A stretch of 64,000 bases of DNA from Natronocella acetinitrilica (GTDB taxonomy: Bacteria; Pseudomonadota; Gammaproteobacteria; Nitrococcales; Aquisalimonadaceae): positions 124,001 to 188,000 of the forward strand of contig NZ_JALJXV010000009.1 in assembly GCF_024170285.1 (NCBI RefSeq), given 5' to 3'. Positions 1-7,153 of the stretch are shown here, piece after piece. The position numbers and the translations under genes were made by a program. Each line of letters opens with the position of its first letter. Within the stretch, counting starts at the first letter, position 1. Below the pieces are notes generated by a model. The model was not told the DNA's origin and made no database searches. It worked only from the letters and a program-made list of their open reading frames with translations.

Positions 1-300
1 CCAGTGGCAGAGATGACGCGAATAAGTGGTCTGTCGGAACGGTCCTTCAAGCGTCGGTTTCGGCAAGCTACAGGTCTGTCGCCCATGGTTTACGTCCAGA
101 ACCTGCGTCTGGAAGAGGCCAAGCAGTCCTTGGAATCCAGTGATGAGCCGGTGGAGTTGGTAGCTGTAGCCGTGGGCTATGAGGACGCAAGTTTCTTCAG
201 CCGCCTGTTCCGGCAGCGGGTAGGGCTGACACCTGCGCAATACCGCCGCCGCTTCGGCGGTCTCCGACGAGTTCTGGCGGCGGAAGCAGCGTCTCCCTGA
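1..300 (+). CDS. AraC-family transcriptional regulator, C-terminal fragment (5' end outside window)
   Basis: The frame is open from base 1 and ends at a TGA at 298-300, so only about the last 100 residues are present. They form an AraC/XylS double helix-turn-helix. The first helix pair contains SERSFKRRFRQATGLSP, and the second contains the typical VGYEDASFFSRLFRQRVG followed by TPAQYRRRF. The sensing domain lies upstream of the window, so the inducer is unknown. The GTG at 4 and the ATG at 13 are internal to the domain and are unlikely to be the true start. Confidence 0.9.
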   Translation, partial: PVAEMTRISGLSERSFKRRFRQATGLSPMVYVQNLRLEEAKQSLESSDEPVELVAVAVGYEDASFFSRLFRQRVGLTPAQYRRRFGGLRRVLAAEAASP

Positions 301-403
301 GAGTCATCAGCTGACGGGTGACGAGACTGAATTCGGGACCGTCTGTTCGATAATGAGCGGGTGCCACAAATTTTCAGACCCTGAAAACTGCGATGAATAC
401 GCA

Positions 404-1132
404 ATGAGCAGATCATTTGGCGACGAACAGATTATTGAATCGTGGGCCATCAACGCCAGACCCTGGACGGTCGCGGTGCGCGAGGGGCAGATCGAGAGTC
501 GCAAACGGGTGACGGATCAGGCGATTCTCGAGGCGGTACTCGATCGGCGGCCAGGTTCCGTTCTTGACATCGGTTGCGGCGAAGGCTGGCTAGTCCGCGA
601 GCTTGTGGCCGCAGGCATACAGGCTACGGGGACTGATGTCGTCCCTGAGCTTGTCGAAACAGCACGCCGAGCTGGGGGCGGCGAGTTTCACAGACTGTCC
701 TATGAAGAGATTGCCACCGGCAAGCTCACCGCGTCGGTTGATCTGGTGGTCTGCAATTTCGCCCTGCTGGGAAAGGAATCGGTAGAAGGCCTGTTCAAGG
801 CTATTCAATCCTTGCTGAATGAACGTGGCACATTCGTCGTACAGACTCTGCACCCCGTGATGGCATGCGGTGAGGCGCCATATCTTGACGGGTGGCGAGA
901 AGGCTCATGGGCCGGATTCAGTAAGGACTTCTCCAACCCGGCCCCCTGGTACTTCAGAACCGTGGAGAGCTGGATTGCCCTATTCGTCGAAAGCGGTTTC
1001 CAGCTTGTCGCGTGTCGCGAACCACTCCATCCCCAAACCGGTAAGCCGGCCTCCATCATTTTCATCGCGGAACCTGCTGGCTTAACCCGCCCGGCGGGAA
1101 ATAAGAAACGGCGCTACCGGACGGACCGGTAG
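404..1132 (+). CDS. Class I SAM-dependent methyltransferase
   Basis: The protein has 242 residues. Motif I, VLDIGCGEG, is at about residues 53-61, followed by TGTDVVPELVETAR, where the acidic end of strand 2 binds the ribose of SAM. This is a Methyltransf_11/25-type Rossmann fold, and the substrate cannot be told from sequence. An in-frame ATG exists at 353, but the alignable part begins with MSRSFGDEQ, so 404 is preferred. The last codons (from about 1109) are formed by a strong hairpin that serves as the terminator of the facing pirin gene, so the basic tail KKRRYRTDR is probably not functional. Confidence 0.8.
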   Translation: MSRSFGDEQIIESWAINARPWTVAVREGQIESRKRVTDQAILEAVLDRRPGSVLDIGCGEGWLVRELVAAGIQATGTDVVPELVETARRAGGGEFHRLSYEEIATGKLTASVDLVVCNFALLGKESVEGLFKAIQSLLNERGTFVVQTLHPVMACGEAPYLDGWREGSWAGFSKDFSNPAPWYFRTVESWIALFVESGFQLVACREPLHPQTGKPASIIFIAEPAGLTRPAGNKKRRYRTDR

Positions 1133-1137
1133 CGCCG
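1109..1137 (-). terminator. Rho-independent terminator for the minus-strand pirin gene
   Basis: A perfect 12-bp stem (CGGCGCTACCGG / CCGGTAGCGCCG) encloses a 5-nt loop. Read on the minus strand it is followed by TTTCTTATTT, a good U-tract. On the plus strand there is no T-run. It overlaps the last codons and the stop of the methyltransferase. Confidence 0.75.
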
Positions 1138-1140
1138 TGG

Positions 1141-1944
1141 TTAGTGGCTGCTCTGGCCGAAGCGACCGTTATGGAAGTCACTGATGGCCTGTTGGATCTC
1201 CGCGGTGGTGTTCATGACAAAGGGTCCATGGCCGACCACGGGCTCGTCGATGGGCTCACCGCTCAACAGGAGCAACGTGGCATCGTTGTTGGCCTCCAGT
1301 GTGATGTCGGTGCCTTCCCTGCCCAGCACGACCAACCCGGCATTCCGGCTGATGGTGGTGTCATTGACCAACACCGGGCCATGCAGAGTCACCACACTCC
1401 CACCCCAGCCTTCCGGCAGGGTCAGGGTCGTGTTGCGGCCCGCCTTGAGGCGGACATCCCACACGTTCATCGGCGTATGGGTCCTCGCAGGGCCAACGCG
1501 CCCGGCATGTTCCCCGGCGATGACGCGCAAGGTACCTGCACCGTCGGGGAGTTCCATCATGGGAATATCCTCGGCGGTGATGGCCTGGTAGTCCGGGGCC
1601 ACCGTCTTGTACCGGGCAGGCAGATTGACCCAGAGCTGCACCATCTCCAGGGTGCCGCCATCCTTCGCCAAACGATCACCGTGGTACTCCTCGTGGATGA
1701 TTCCTGCGCCGGCGGTCATCCACTGCACGTCGCCGGGCCCGATCAGCCCGCCGTTGCCCGCCGTGTCATGGTGCGCAACCTCACCCTGGTAGACGATGGT
1801 GACCGTCTCGAAGCCCCGGTGGGGGTGCGGACCGACGCCACGACGGAACCTGGTGGGCTTGAATTCAGCCGGGCCTGCATAGTCGAGCAGCAGGAACGGG
1901 CTCAGCGACTCGGCATTGTCCTGGTAGGAGAACAGCGAGCGCAC
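1141..1944 (-). CDS. Pirin family protein (cupin), 5' end apparently damaged
   Basis: Bicupin of the pirin family. It shows the N-terminal cupin metal-site pattern PHPHRGFETVT, and later HHDTAGN and GIIHEEYH, which supply the His/Glu ligands. Pirins act as redox-linked regulators or quercetinase-like dioxygenases, and this one's substrate is unknown. The first in-frame start is the GTG at 1944 (MRSLFSY). However, family-like coding continues upstream in the same frame to about 1998 (HTGSGGSGHWVGNGFP) with no ATG, GTG or TTG. The only ATG with a ribosome-site-like AAGGAG, at 2014, is out of frame. A repeat remnant lies directly upstream (2022-2051). The gene is divergent from a LysR gene, a common pirin arrangement. 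Confidence 0.85.
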   Translation of the reverse strand: MRSLFSYQDNAESLSPFLLLDYAGPAEFKPTRFRRGVGPHPHRGFETVTIVYQGEVAHHDTAGNGGLIGPGDVQWMTAGAGIIHEEYHGDRLAKDGGTLEMVQLWVNLPARYKTVAPDYQAITAEDIPMMELPDGAGTLRVIAGEHAGRVGPARTHTPMNVWDVRLKAGRNTTLTLPEGWGGSVVTLHGPVLVNDTTISRNAGLVVLGREGTDITLEANNDATLLLLSGEPIDEPVVGHGPFVMNTTAEIQQAISDFHNGRFGQSSH

Positions 1945-2021
1945 GGGAAAGCCATTGCCTACCCAGTGCCCGGAGCCGCCGGAGCCGGTATGCAGAATCG
2001 TTTTCGTTTGCCATCTCCTTT

Positions 2022-2051
2022 AGGGAAGCGTGAATACTTCAGCGCTTCCCT
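2022..2051. repeat. Collapsed or solo copy of the MITE terminal repeat
   Basis: Read on the minus strand it is GGGAAGCGCTGAAGTATTCA followed by CGCTTCCCT. This is the full 20-nt end of the 4411-4680 element joined straight to a second outer end, giving a 9-bp inverted repeat. It lies a few bases upstream of the broken start region of the pirin gene. Confidence 0.7.
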
Positions 2052-2109
2052 GGTTCATTGCAAAGTCTGACCGCAAGTCTATGTTCGAGACGATGTTTTG
2101 TTTAGATGG

Positions 2110-2139
2110 CTAATTTCAGACTCAGTGTTTCAGAATTAG
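2110..2139. promoter_or_regulatory. Candidate LysR operator between divergent pirin and LysR genes
   Basis: An inverted repeat CTAATT-N18-AATTAG lies in the 210-bp divergent gap, 18 bp before the LysR start. LysR proteins usually bind T-N11-A dyads in such gaps and autoregulate. The assignment rests on position and symmetry only. Confidence 0.35.
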
Positions 2140-2157
2140 AACGATAAAAGGCGGGTG

Positions 2158-3063
2158 ATGGAGAATCTCAACGACCTCTATTTTTTCGTACAGGCCGTGG
2201 AGCACGGTGGTTTCGCGCCGGCCGGACGCGCCCTGGGCGTGCCGAAGTCGAAGCTAAGCCGGCGGGTCGCCTTGCTGGAGAAAAGGTTGGGCGTACGCCT
2301 GATTCACCGCTCTACCCGGCGCTTCGTGCTGACGGACGTCGGTCGGCGCTATTTCACGCACTGTCAGGCCATGCTGGTGGAAGCGGATGCCGCCCAGGAG
2401 GTGATCGACAGCCTCACTGCCGAACCGGCCGGCGTCATTCGGCTGACCTGTCCCATCGGCCTGCTCAACTTCCATATTGGCGAGATGCTTGCCCGGTTCC
2501 TGGCCCAGTGCCCGAATGTGTCGATTCAACTGGAGGCCACCAATCGGCATGTGGATGTGATCGGCGAGGGCATGGACATGGCGATCCGGGTGCGGCCAAG
2601 GCCGCTCGAGGATAGCGACCTGGCGTTGCGGGTGCTGTCCGATCGCGGGCAGTGCCTTGTCGCCAATCCGACACTGGCCGAACGCATGGGATTGCCGGAC
2701 AAACCCGAGGATTTGAGTAACTGGCCGAGCCTGAGCCGCGCCGTGCCGCAGGAAAACCATGCCTGGGTGCTGGAAAACGCTGCCGGCGAGACGGTAACCG
2801 TCCAACACACACCGCGCTACATTACCACCGATATGCTGGCCTTGAAGGCTGCCGCGCTCGCCGGGGTGGGCGTTGCCCAGTTGCCGGTGCTGATGCTGTC
2901 CCGTGAGCTTGAAAGTGGCGCACTGGTCAGTGTGCTACCCCAGTGGCGGCCGCCGAGAGAGGTCATTCATATCGTGTTTCCCTCACGGCGAGGCATGCTG
3001 CCTTCGGTACGGGCCCTTATCGATTTCCTTGTCGACAGTTATCGTGGGTTCGAGGAGGACTAG
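2158..3063 (+). CDS. LysR-family transcriptional regulator
   Basis: The protein has 301 residues, the usual LysR length. The N-terminal winged HTH is clear ([20 protein letters not shown] then [19 protein letters not shown], residues about 10-50). A LysR substrate-binding domain follows from about residue 90 ([17 protein letters not shown]). It belongs to the PA14_56120/DsdC-like clade often found beside pirin or oxidoreductase genes. An ATG at 2158 with AAAGGCGG upstream is preferred over the adjacent GTG at 2155. It is divergent from the pirin gene and probably controls it. The inducer is unknown. Confidence 0.88.
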   Translation: MENLNDLYFFVQAVEHGGFAPAGRALGVPKSKLSRRVALLEKRLGVRLIHRSTRRFVLTDVGRRYFTHCQAMLVEADAAQEVIDSLTAEPAGVIRLTCPIGLLNFHIGEMLARFLAQCPNVSIQLEATNRHVDVIGEGMDMAIRVRPRPLEDSDLALRVLSDRGQCLVANPTLAERMGLPDKPEDLSNWPSLSRAVPQENHAWVLENAAGETVTVQHTPRYITTDMLALKAAALAGVGVAQLPVLMLSRELESGALVSVLPQWRPPREVIHIVFPSRRGMLPSVRALIDFLVDSYRGFEED

Positions 3064-3130
3064 CCGCACGTCGATTCATTCCGGAGTCACTCGACAATAC
3101 ATCCAGAATGCACTGACGGGAGACAGGACC

Positions 3131-4069
3131 ATGACAGCAAACAAATGCACAATCGTTCCTCACCTTTGGTACGACACGAATGCCCGGGAGGCTGCGGCCT
3201 TCTATTCATCGGTCTTCCCTGACTCGGGCATCACCCACACGACGACGCTTCACGACACACCCTCGGGGGACTGCGACATCGTGTCCTTCCGCATCTGGGG
3301 GCAGCCTTTCATGGCGATCAGCGCCGGGCCGCTGTTCACCTTCAATCCTTCAGTCTCGTTCATGGTCAACTACGACCCAATGCGATTCGACCCGTCGCCA
3401 TCCCGTGAGGCCAATGCCAGGGACAGCCTGGACGAAGCCTGGGCACGGCTGTCCGAGGGCGGAACAGTGCTGATGCCCATCGACGAATATCCCTTCAGCA
3501 CCCGTTACGGCTGGATTCAGGATCGCTACGGTCTGTCCTGGCAGTTGATACTGTCCGATCCGGAAGGTGAGCCGAGGCCCGCCATCATCCCGGCGCTATT
3601 GTTCACCGGCAATGTATGCGGCAAGGCTGAGGAGGCGGGCGCGTTCTACCGCTCCGTCTTTCCGGGTTCGGTCGCCGGACAACTCGCCCGCTATCCGGCG
3701 GGAATGGAGCCGAATCGCGAAGGAACGCTGATGTTCTCCGATTTCCGACTTGGCAAGTCATGGATGGTGGCCATGGATAGCGCCCTTGATCACGGTTTCG
3801 CCTTCAATGAGGCGGTTTCCTTAATGGTTCACTGCGACACCCAGGACGAGATCGATCACTACTGGTCCAGGCTTTCATCTGTTCCCGAGGCAGAGCAGTG
3901 CGGTTGGTGCAAGGATCGATACGGCCTGTCGTGGCAGATTGCCTCGCGGTTGGCGGAGGCAGCCATGACCAGTGGTGATCGGAAGACGATCGACCGGGTC
4001 ACGCAGGCATTTCTGAAAATGAAGAAACTCGACCTGGCGGTTCTGGAAAAAGTCTGCCGGCGCGAATGA
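3131..4069 (+). CDS. Tandem VOC / PhnB-like (3-demethylubiquinone methyltransferase-like) protein
   Basis: The protein has 312 residues made of two consecutive PhnB-type vicinal-oxygen-chelate domains. The first starts [20 protein letters not shown] (about 6-140) and the second [20 protein letters not shown] (about 153-290). Each ends in the recurring DRYGLSWQ motif. Family members are often called 3-demethylubiquinone-9 3-methyltransferase-like, but this name is inherited and their chemistry is generally undefined. The start is the ATG at 3131 behind GGGAGACAGG. Reading could run open from 2903, but that part overlaps the LysR gene. Confidence 0.85.
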   Translation: MTANKCTIVPHLWYDTNAREAAAFYSSVFPDSGITHTTTLHDTPSGDCDIVSFRIWGQPFMAISAGPLFTFNPSVSFMVNYDPMRFDPSPSREANARDSLDEAWARLSEGGTVLMPIDEYPFSTRYGWIQDRYGLSWQLILSDPEGEPRPAIIPALLFTGNVCGKAEEAGAFYRSVFPGSVAGQLARYPAGMEPNREGTLMFSDFRLGKSWMVAMDSALDHGFAFNEAVSLMVHCDTQDEIDHYWSRLSSVPEAEQCGWCKDRYGLSWQIASRLAEAAMTSGDRKTIDRVTQAFLKMKKLDLAVLEKVCRRE

Positions 4070-4151
4070 GCCCTGGCGATGGCGACCATGACCGGGTAGC
4101 GCCGCTACTCATTGCCCCGCTGCATGGGTCGCAAAGCGGTTCAACGCCGTG

Positions 4152-4295
4152 GACATCCACCGTCACGCCGCGACTCCTGGGCAGGGCCTCTTCGCCAAGG
4201 AACGTGTGATTCTCGCCGACGACAACGCGGGGAATGCCGCCCTCCCGTCTGCCGGCTTCAGCTTCTTCAATGGCGGCCAGCATGAATTCGTCCAT
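4152..4295 (-). pseudogene. Remnant of cytosine/nucleoside deaminase with central deletion
   Basis: The minus frame reads MDEFMLAAIEEAEAGRREGG at the start, which is the N-terminus of yeast-type cytosine/nucleoside deaminases. It passes without interruption into RVVVGENHTFLGEEALPRSR then GVTVDV, which is the C-terminal part of the same family. About 75 residues are missing between GGIP and (G)IPRVVVGEN, including the zinc motifs HAE and PCxxC. No deaminase activity is possible. After GVTVDV the tail no longer resembles the family. The junction falls on the repeated GIP codons, suggesting a microhomology deletion. The rest of the 4070-4410 gap shows nothing else convincing. Confidence 0.8.
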
Positions 4296-4410
4296 GCTCC
4301 TTGAAACCTGATTGCAATGAATGGGTTCAGGCATTTCGGGGATTCCCGCATTTGCCCGGTGAACCAACTATACTCCGAACGTGTTCTCGGAATCGAAACA
4401 CAGCCTTCTA

Positions 4411-4680
4411 GGGAAGCGCTGAAGTATTCACGCCGTCGCGTTACACACGGATTTTTCGTGATGCTAGGCGCGGCGCGCAGCGTCGTGGTGGTGCCACGAC
4501 CAAGCGTCGCAACAACGCAGCGCGGGAAATCCGTGCGTAACCCCATGGGGCTCGGCCGGTTTTCGCCCATGGCGTTGTCGCAAGCCACCACAGGTAGAAC
4601 CACTACCTGCGGCGCCTTGCTCCTAGCCACGAACGAAAACCGGACTCGAGCGCAGCGGCGTGAATACTTCAGAGCTTCCC
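4411..4680. mobile_element. 270-bp MITE-like element with 30-bp terminal inverted repeats and nested hairpins
   Basis: The ends (4411-4440 and 4651-4680) are inverted repeats matching 27 of 30. Each begins GGGAAGC and contains CTGAAGTATTCACGCCG. The interior folds into two further arms. Arm 1 is 4440-4454 with 4527-4541 (14 of 15 paired), holding an inner 7-bp hairpin at 4482-4500. Arm 2 is 4556-4565 with 4634-4643 (perfect 10 bp), holding a 7-bp hairpin at 4591-4609. There is no transposase gene. The open frames across it (both strands) are compositional. The outer GGGAAG ends recall IS5-group ends, but no target duplication is obvious. It fills most of the 4296-4765 gap. Confidence 0.75.
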
Positions 4681-4765
4681 TGGTGCCTTTTGCAAGATAA
4701 ATACAGCGTGAATTCAACAGGGTGGTTGAACGTAATTGTGGTCATGCACAAACGAGGGAATGACA

Positions 4766-5098
4766 ATGGTCACGAATTTCAGCGCTCTTGTGGCACAGGT
4801 GCAGATTCTCAAGCGTCGTTTTGATTTTCTCGAGGAACTGATTCTCTCCGGCCGGTTTCCCGATCTCGGGCCCATTACTGACCCCGCGCCGGACGCGGGG
4901 GTGGGTGGCGGTTTCGTGGGCGGAACCGTTGGCCGCTGGCCCGGCGGGTTCGGGCCCGTGACCGACCCCTCGCCGGAGGATCTCGTCAACCTGGGCAAGG
5001 TGCAGATCGAAGCCCGGCTGGCGGAGATTGCCTTTACACGACAGCGACTCGACCGCATGGAAGGCCTGCTCAAGGAACAGCTGGGCAAGAAAAAATAG
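4766..5098 (+). CDS. Small protein with duplicated GP[IV]TDP[AS]P motif, partner of the radical SAM gene
   Basis: The protein has 110 residues and no family name that I recognise. It has a hydrophobic/amphipathic N-terminal helix (residues 1-30). The motif GPITDPAPD is at about 35-43, then comes a glycine-rich linker (GVGGGFVGGTVGRWPGG), a second motif copy GPVTDPSPE at 63-71, and a charged coiled-coil-like C-terminus ending GKKK. ATGs at 4736 and 4760 are possible, but 4766 has the best spacing from GAGGGA. It ends 24 bp before the radical SAM gene, which has its own strong AAAAGGAGGGG site, so the two are very likely cotranscribed. Confidence 0.7.
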   Translation: MVTNFSALVAQVQILKRRFDFLEELILSGRFPDLGPITDPAPDAGVGGGFVGGTVGRWPGGFGPVTDPSPEDLVNLGKVQIEARLAEIAFTRQRLDRMEGLLKEQLGKKK

Positions 5099-5122
5099 CG
5101 GCCGCGAAAAGGAGGGGCTGTC

Positions 5123-6814
5123 ATGACGTTTCCGGTTGCGGAGAGGCGGCTGCGCGTGTTGTTCGTGGGGTTCCAGGACCAGGATAACCTGGGCCTCAGA
5201 TACCTCATGGCCGCCGCGTCGCAGGCCGGCCATGAGGTGGGTATCGAGACGTTTTCCTCCGATCCCCGGCAACTTGTTCAGCGCGTTCAGGAGTGGCGGC
5301 CCGAGGTGATCGGGCTGTCACTCATCTTCCAGTACATGACACCGCGCTTCGGGGCCGTCGTGGAGGCCCTGCGAAGCGCCGGCACGACTGCCCATATCAC
5401 CCTTGGCGGGCATTATCCGAGTTTCGATCCCGCCGCCGTGCTCAACGGCATCCCCGGGGCCGATTCCGTGGTGCGATTCGAGGGCGAGGCCACCCTGGTG
5501 GAGTTGCTGGACTGCCTCGCGGCGGGGCGCGAGTGGCGCGGCATTCAGGGCATCGCCCACCGCCTGGACGATGGCGCGGTCAAGACCAATCCGCTACGGC
5601 CCCAGGTCATGGATCTCGATTCCCTGCCATGCCCCGTGCGCGACGATATTCGTTACGAACAGGCCGACCAGGCCACGGCGGCCATTCTTGGTTCCCGTGG
5701 CTGCCCCTGGAATTGCGAGTTCTGTTCCATACGACCCTTCTATGAAGCCCAGGAAGGCCAGCTACGGCGATTACGACGGCCGGCGGCGGTGCTCGACGAG
5801 ATGCGCGCGCTCTACCACGAGCGTGGTGTCGCGCTGTTCCTGTTCCAGGACGATGACTTTCTGGCGACCGGCTCCCGCGCCCGGCGCTGGGCCGGGGAGT
5901 TGTCCGACCTGATTGCCGAGAGCGACATCGGTGGCCGCATTGCCTTCAAGATATCCTGCCGCTCCGATGAACTGCGCCCCGACATTATCGAGCGCATGAA
6001 GCGTGGCGGTCTCACCCACGTTTACATGGGCGTGGAATCCGGCGACGAGGAGGGGCTTGCCCACATGCGCAAGCAGATGAAGCCCCAGGCCCACATTGAT
6101 GCTGGCAACATGCTGCGGGAGGCGGGGTTGTCCTTCGACTTCGGTTTCATGCTGCTGGAGCCCTGGTCGGACATGCGCATCACCCGCAGCAACGTGGATT
6201 TTCTTGATCGTTTCGTCGGCGACGGCTGGACGGTGGCCAGCTTCTGCCGAATGCTGCCGTACTCCGGCACGCCGGTGGAGCGCAAGCTGCTGCAGGAAGG
6301 TCGTTTGAAGGGCAGCGCCTTCGAGCCCGACTATTCGTTTCTCGATCCGAGACTGGACCTGCTCTACGCCTGGGTGCTGCAAACTTTCCACACCCGCAAT
6401 TTCACCAGCGAGGGTCTGTGCCACATCCTTCGCGCCCTGAATTTCGAGGCCCGGCTACAGTCGCCGGCAACCCGCTGGATGCAGCCCGAGGAGGCACGCT
6501 GGTTGCAGCATGTGACGGCGCTGGCGAACGGCTCGGCCATCAGTGTCCTGCGGGCGGCATTGGATCGCATCGAGGCGACACCGCTGGATGAACTGAGCGT
6601 GGACGACCCGTTTCTCACCCACCTGACCGATATGGAACGCCGCGAGCAAGAGCGGCTCACCGCGATGGTCTCCCGCTTCTTCACCGCCCCGGATCGTCAG
6701 GCGCGACGCAGCGCGAGACGGCGCGCCCATGACCACCAGTTGCTGGGGGGGTTCGACCGCTCCTGGACCATGGCGCAGTCGGACTGGGAGGCCCGGGGTA
6801 TCGGGGTGCGTTGA
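5123..6814 (+). CDS. B12-binding-domain radical SAM protein
   Basis: The protein has 563 residues. An N-terminal cobalamin-binding-like Rossmann domain covers about residues 10-140 (VLFVGFQDQDNLGLRYLMAA, GLSLIF, LGGHYPS). The radical SAM core follows, with the 4Fe-4S motif C194-x3-C198-x2-C201 in GCPWNCEFCSI. Later core features include FQDDDF, DELRPDIIERMKRGGLTHVY and GVESGDEEGL. The roughly 200-residue C-terminus is lineage-specific. Such enzymes perform methylations or rearrangements at unactivated carbons. The neighbouring small protein may be a substrate or a cofactor partner, but the product is unknown. The ATG at 5123 follows AAAAGGAGGGG. Confidence 0.88.
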   Translation: MTFPVAERRLRVLFVGFQDQDNLGLRYLMAAASQAGHEVGIETFSSDPRQLVQRVQEWRPEVIGLSLIFQYMTPRFGAVVEALRSAGTTAHITLGGHYPSFDPAAVLNGIPGADSVVRFEGEATLVELLDCLAAGREWRGIQGIAHRLDDGAVKTNPLRPQVMDLDSLPCPVRDDIRYEQADQATAAILGSRGCPWNCEFCSIRPFYEAQEGQLRRLRRPAAVLDEMRALYHERGVALFLFQDDDFLATGSRARRWAGELSDLIAESDIGGRIAFKISCRSDELRPDIIERMKRGGLTHVYMGVESGDEEGLAHMRKQMKPQAHIDAGNMLREAGLSFDFGFMLLEPWSDMRITRSNVDFLDRFVGDGWTVASFCRMLPYSGTPVERKLLQEGRLKGSAFEPDYSFLDPRLDLLYAWVLQTFHTRNFTSEGLCHILRALNFEARLQSPATRWMQPEEARWLQHVTALANGSAISVLRAALDRIEATPLDELSVDDPFLTHLTDMERREQERLTAMVSRFFTAPDRQARRSARRRAHDHQLLGGFDRSWTMAQSDWEARGIGVR

Positions 6815-6826
6815 CCGCCCCGCACA

Positions 6827-7153
6827 TCAGGGCACCGGCACCAGCAGGCCATCGAGGAGGGGGCCATGCTGCTGGGCGCCGTACACGTCCGAGTCACCGA
6901 AGCTCCCCGACGTTTTCAGACGGCGGATCGTGACTTTCACCGCCAGGGCCGGTGGGTAATGGATGACGTCGCCGACATCCTCCAGCCCGCACCGGTAGAG
7001 GCGGGCAAAGGCTTCCCGGTTCAGCACGCCGCTGGCCTGCACCGCGTCGAAGGTGGGCCGGTCGGGTAGAATGATATCCAGCGTCAGCGTGAAGGGGCTG
7101 CAGTTCTTGCTGCGAATCACCCGGGCGACTTGCGACAGGGGGCGTTGCTGCAT
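6827..7153 (-). CDS. DUF4387 family protein
   Basis: The protein has 108 residues and matches DUF4387 end to end: IRSKNCSPFTLTLDIILPD, then VHYPPALAVKVTI-like and GSFGDSDVYGAQQHGPLL. Its start codon overlaps the stop of the AtuA-like gene by one base, so the two are translationally coupled. The pair DUF1446/AtuA-like plus DUF4387 recurs in bacteria and probably forms one enzyme, acting on acyl-CoA or hydroxy-acid type substrates by association. No biochemical role is established that I can name. Confidence 0.85.
   Translation of the reverse strand: MQQRPLSQVARVIRSKNCSPFTLTLDIILPDRPTFDAVQASGVLNREAFARLYRCGLEDVGDVIHYPPALAVKVTIRRLKTSGSFGDSDVYGAQQHGPLLDGLLVPVP

Noticed and set aside
1144-2070. 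308-residue plus-strand ORF
   Set aside because: It lies antisense to the pirin gene. The translation is low-complexity and matches no family, and the minus frame has clear cupin motifs.
4317-4700. 127-residue ORF across the MITE (and a 184-residue ORF on the other strand)
   Set aside because: Both are made of the element's inverted repeats and hairpins. No ribosome site or family resemblance, and no transposase motif.
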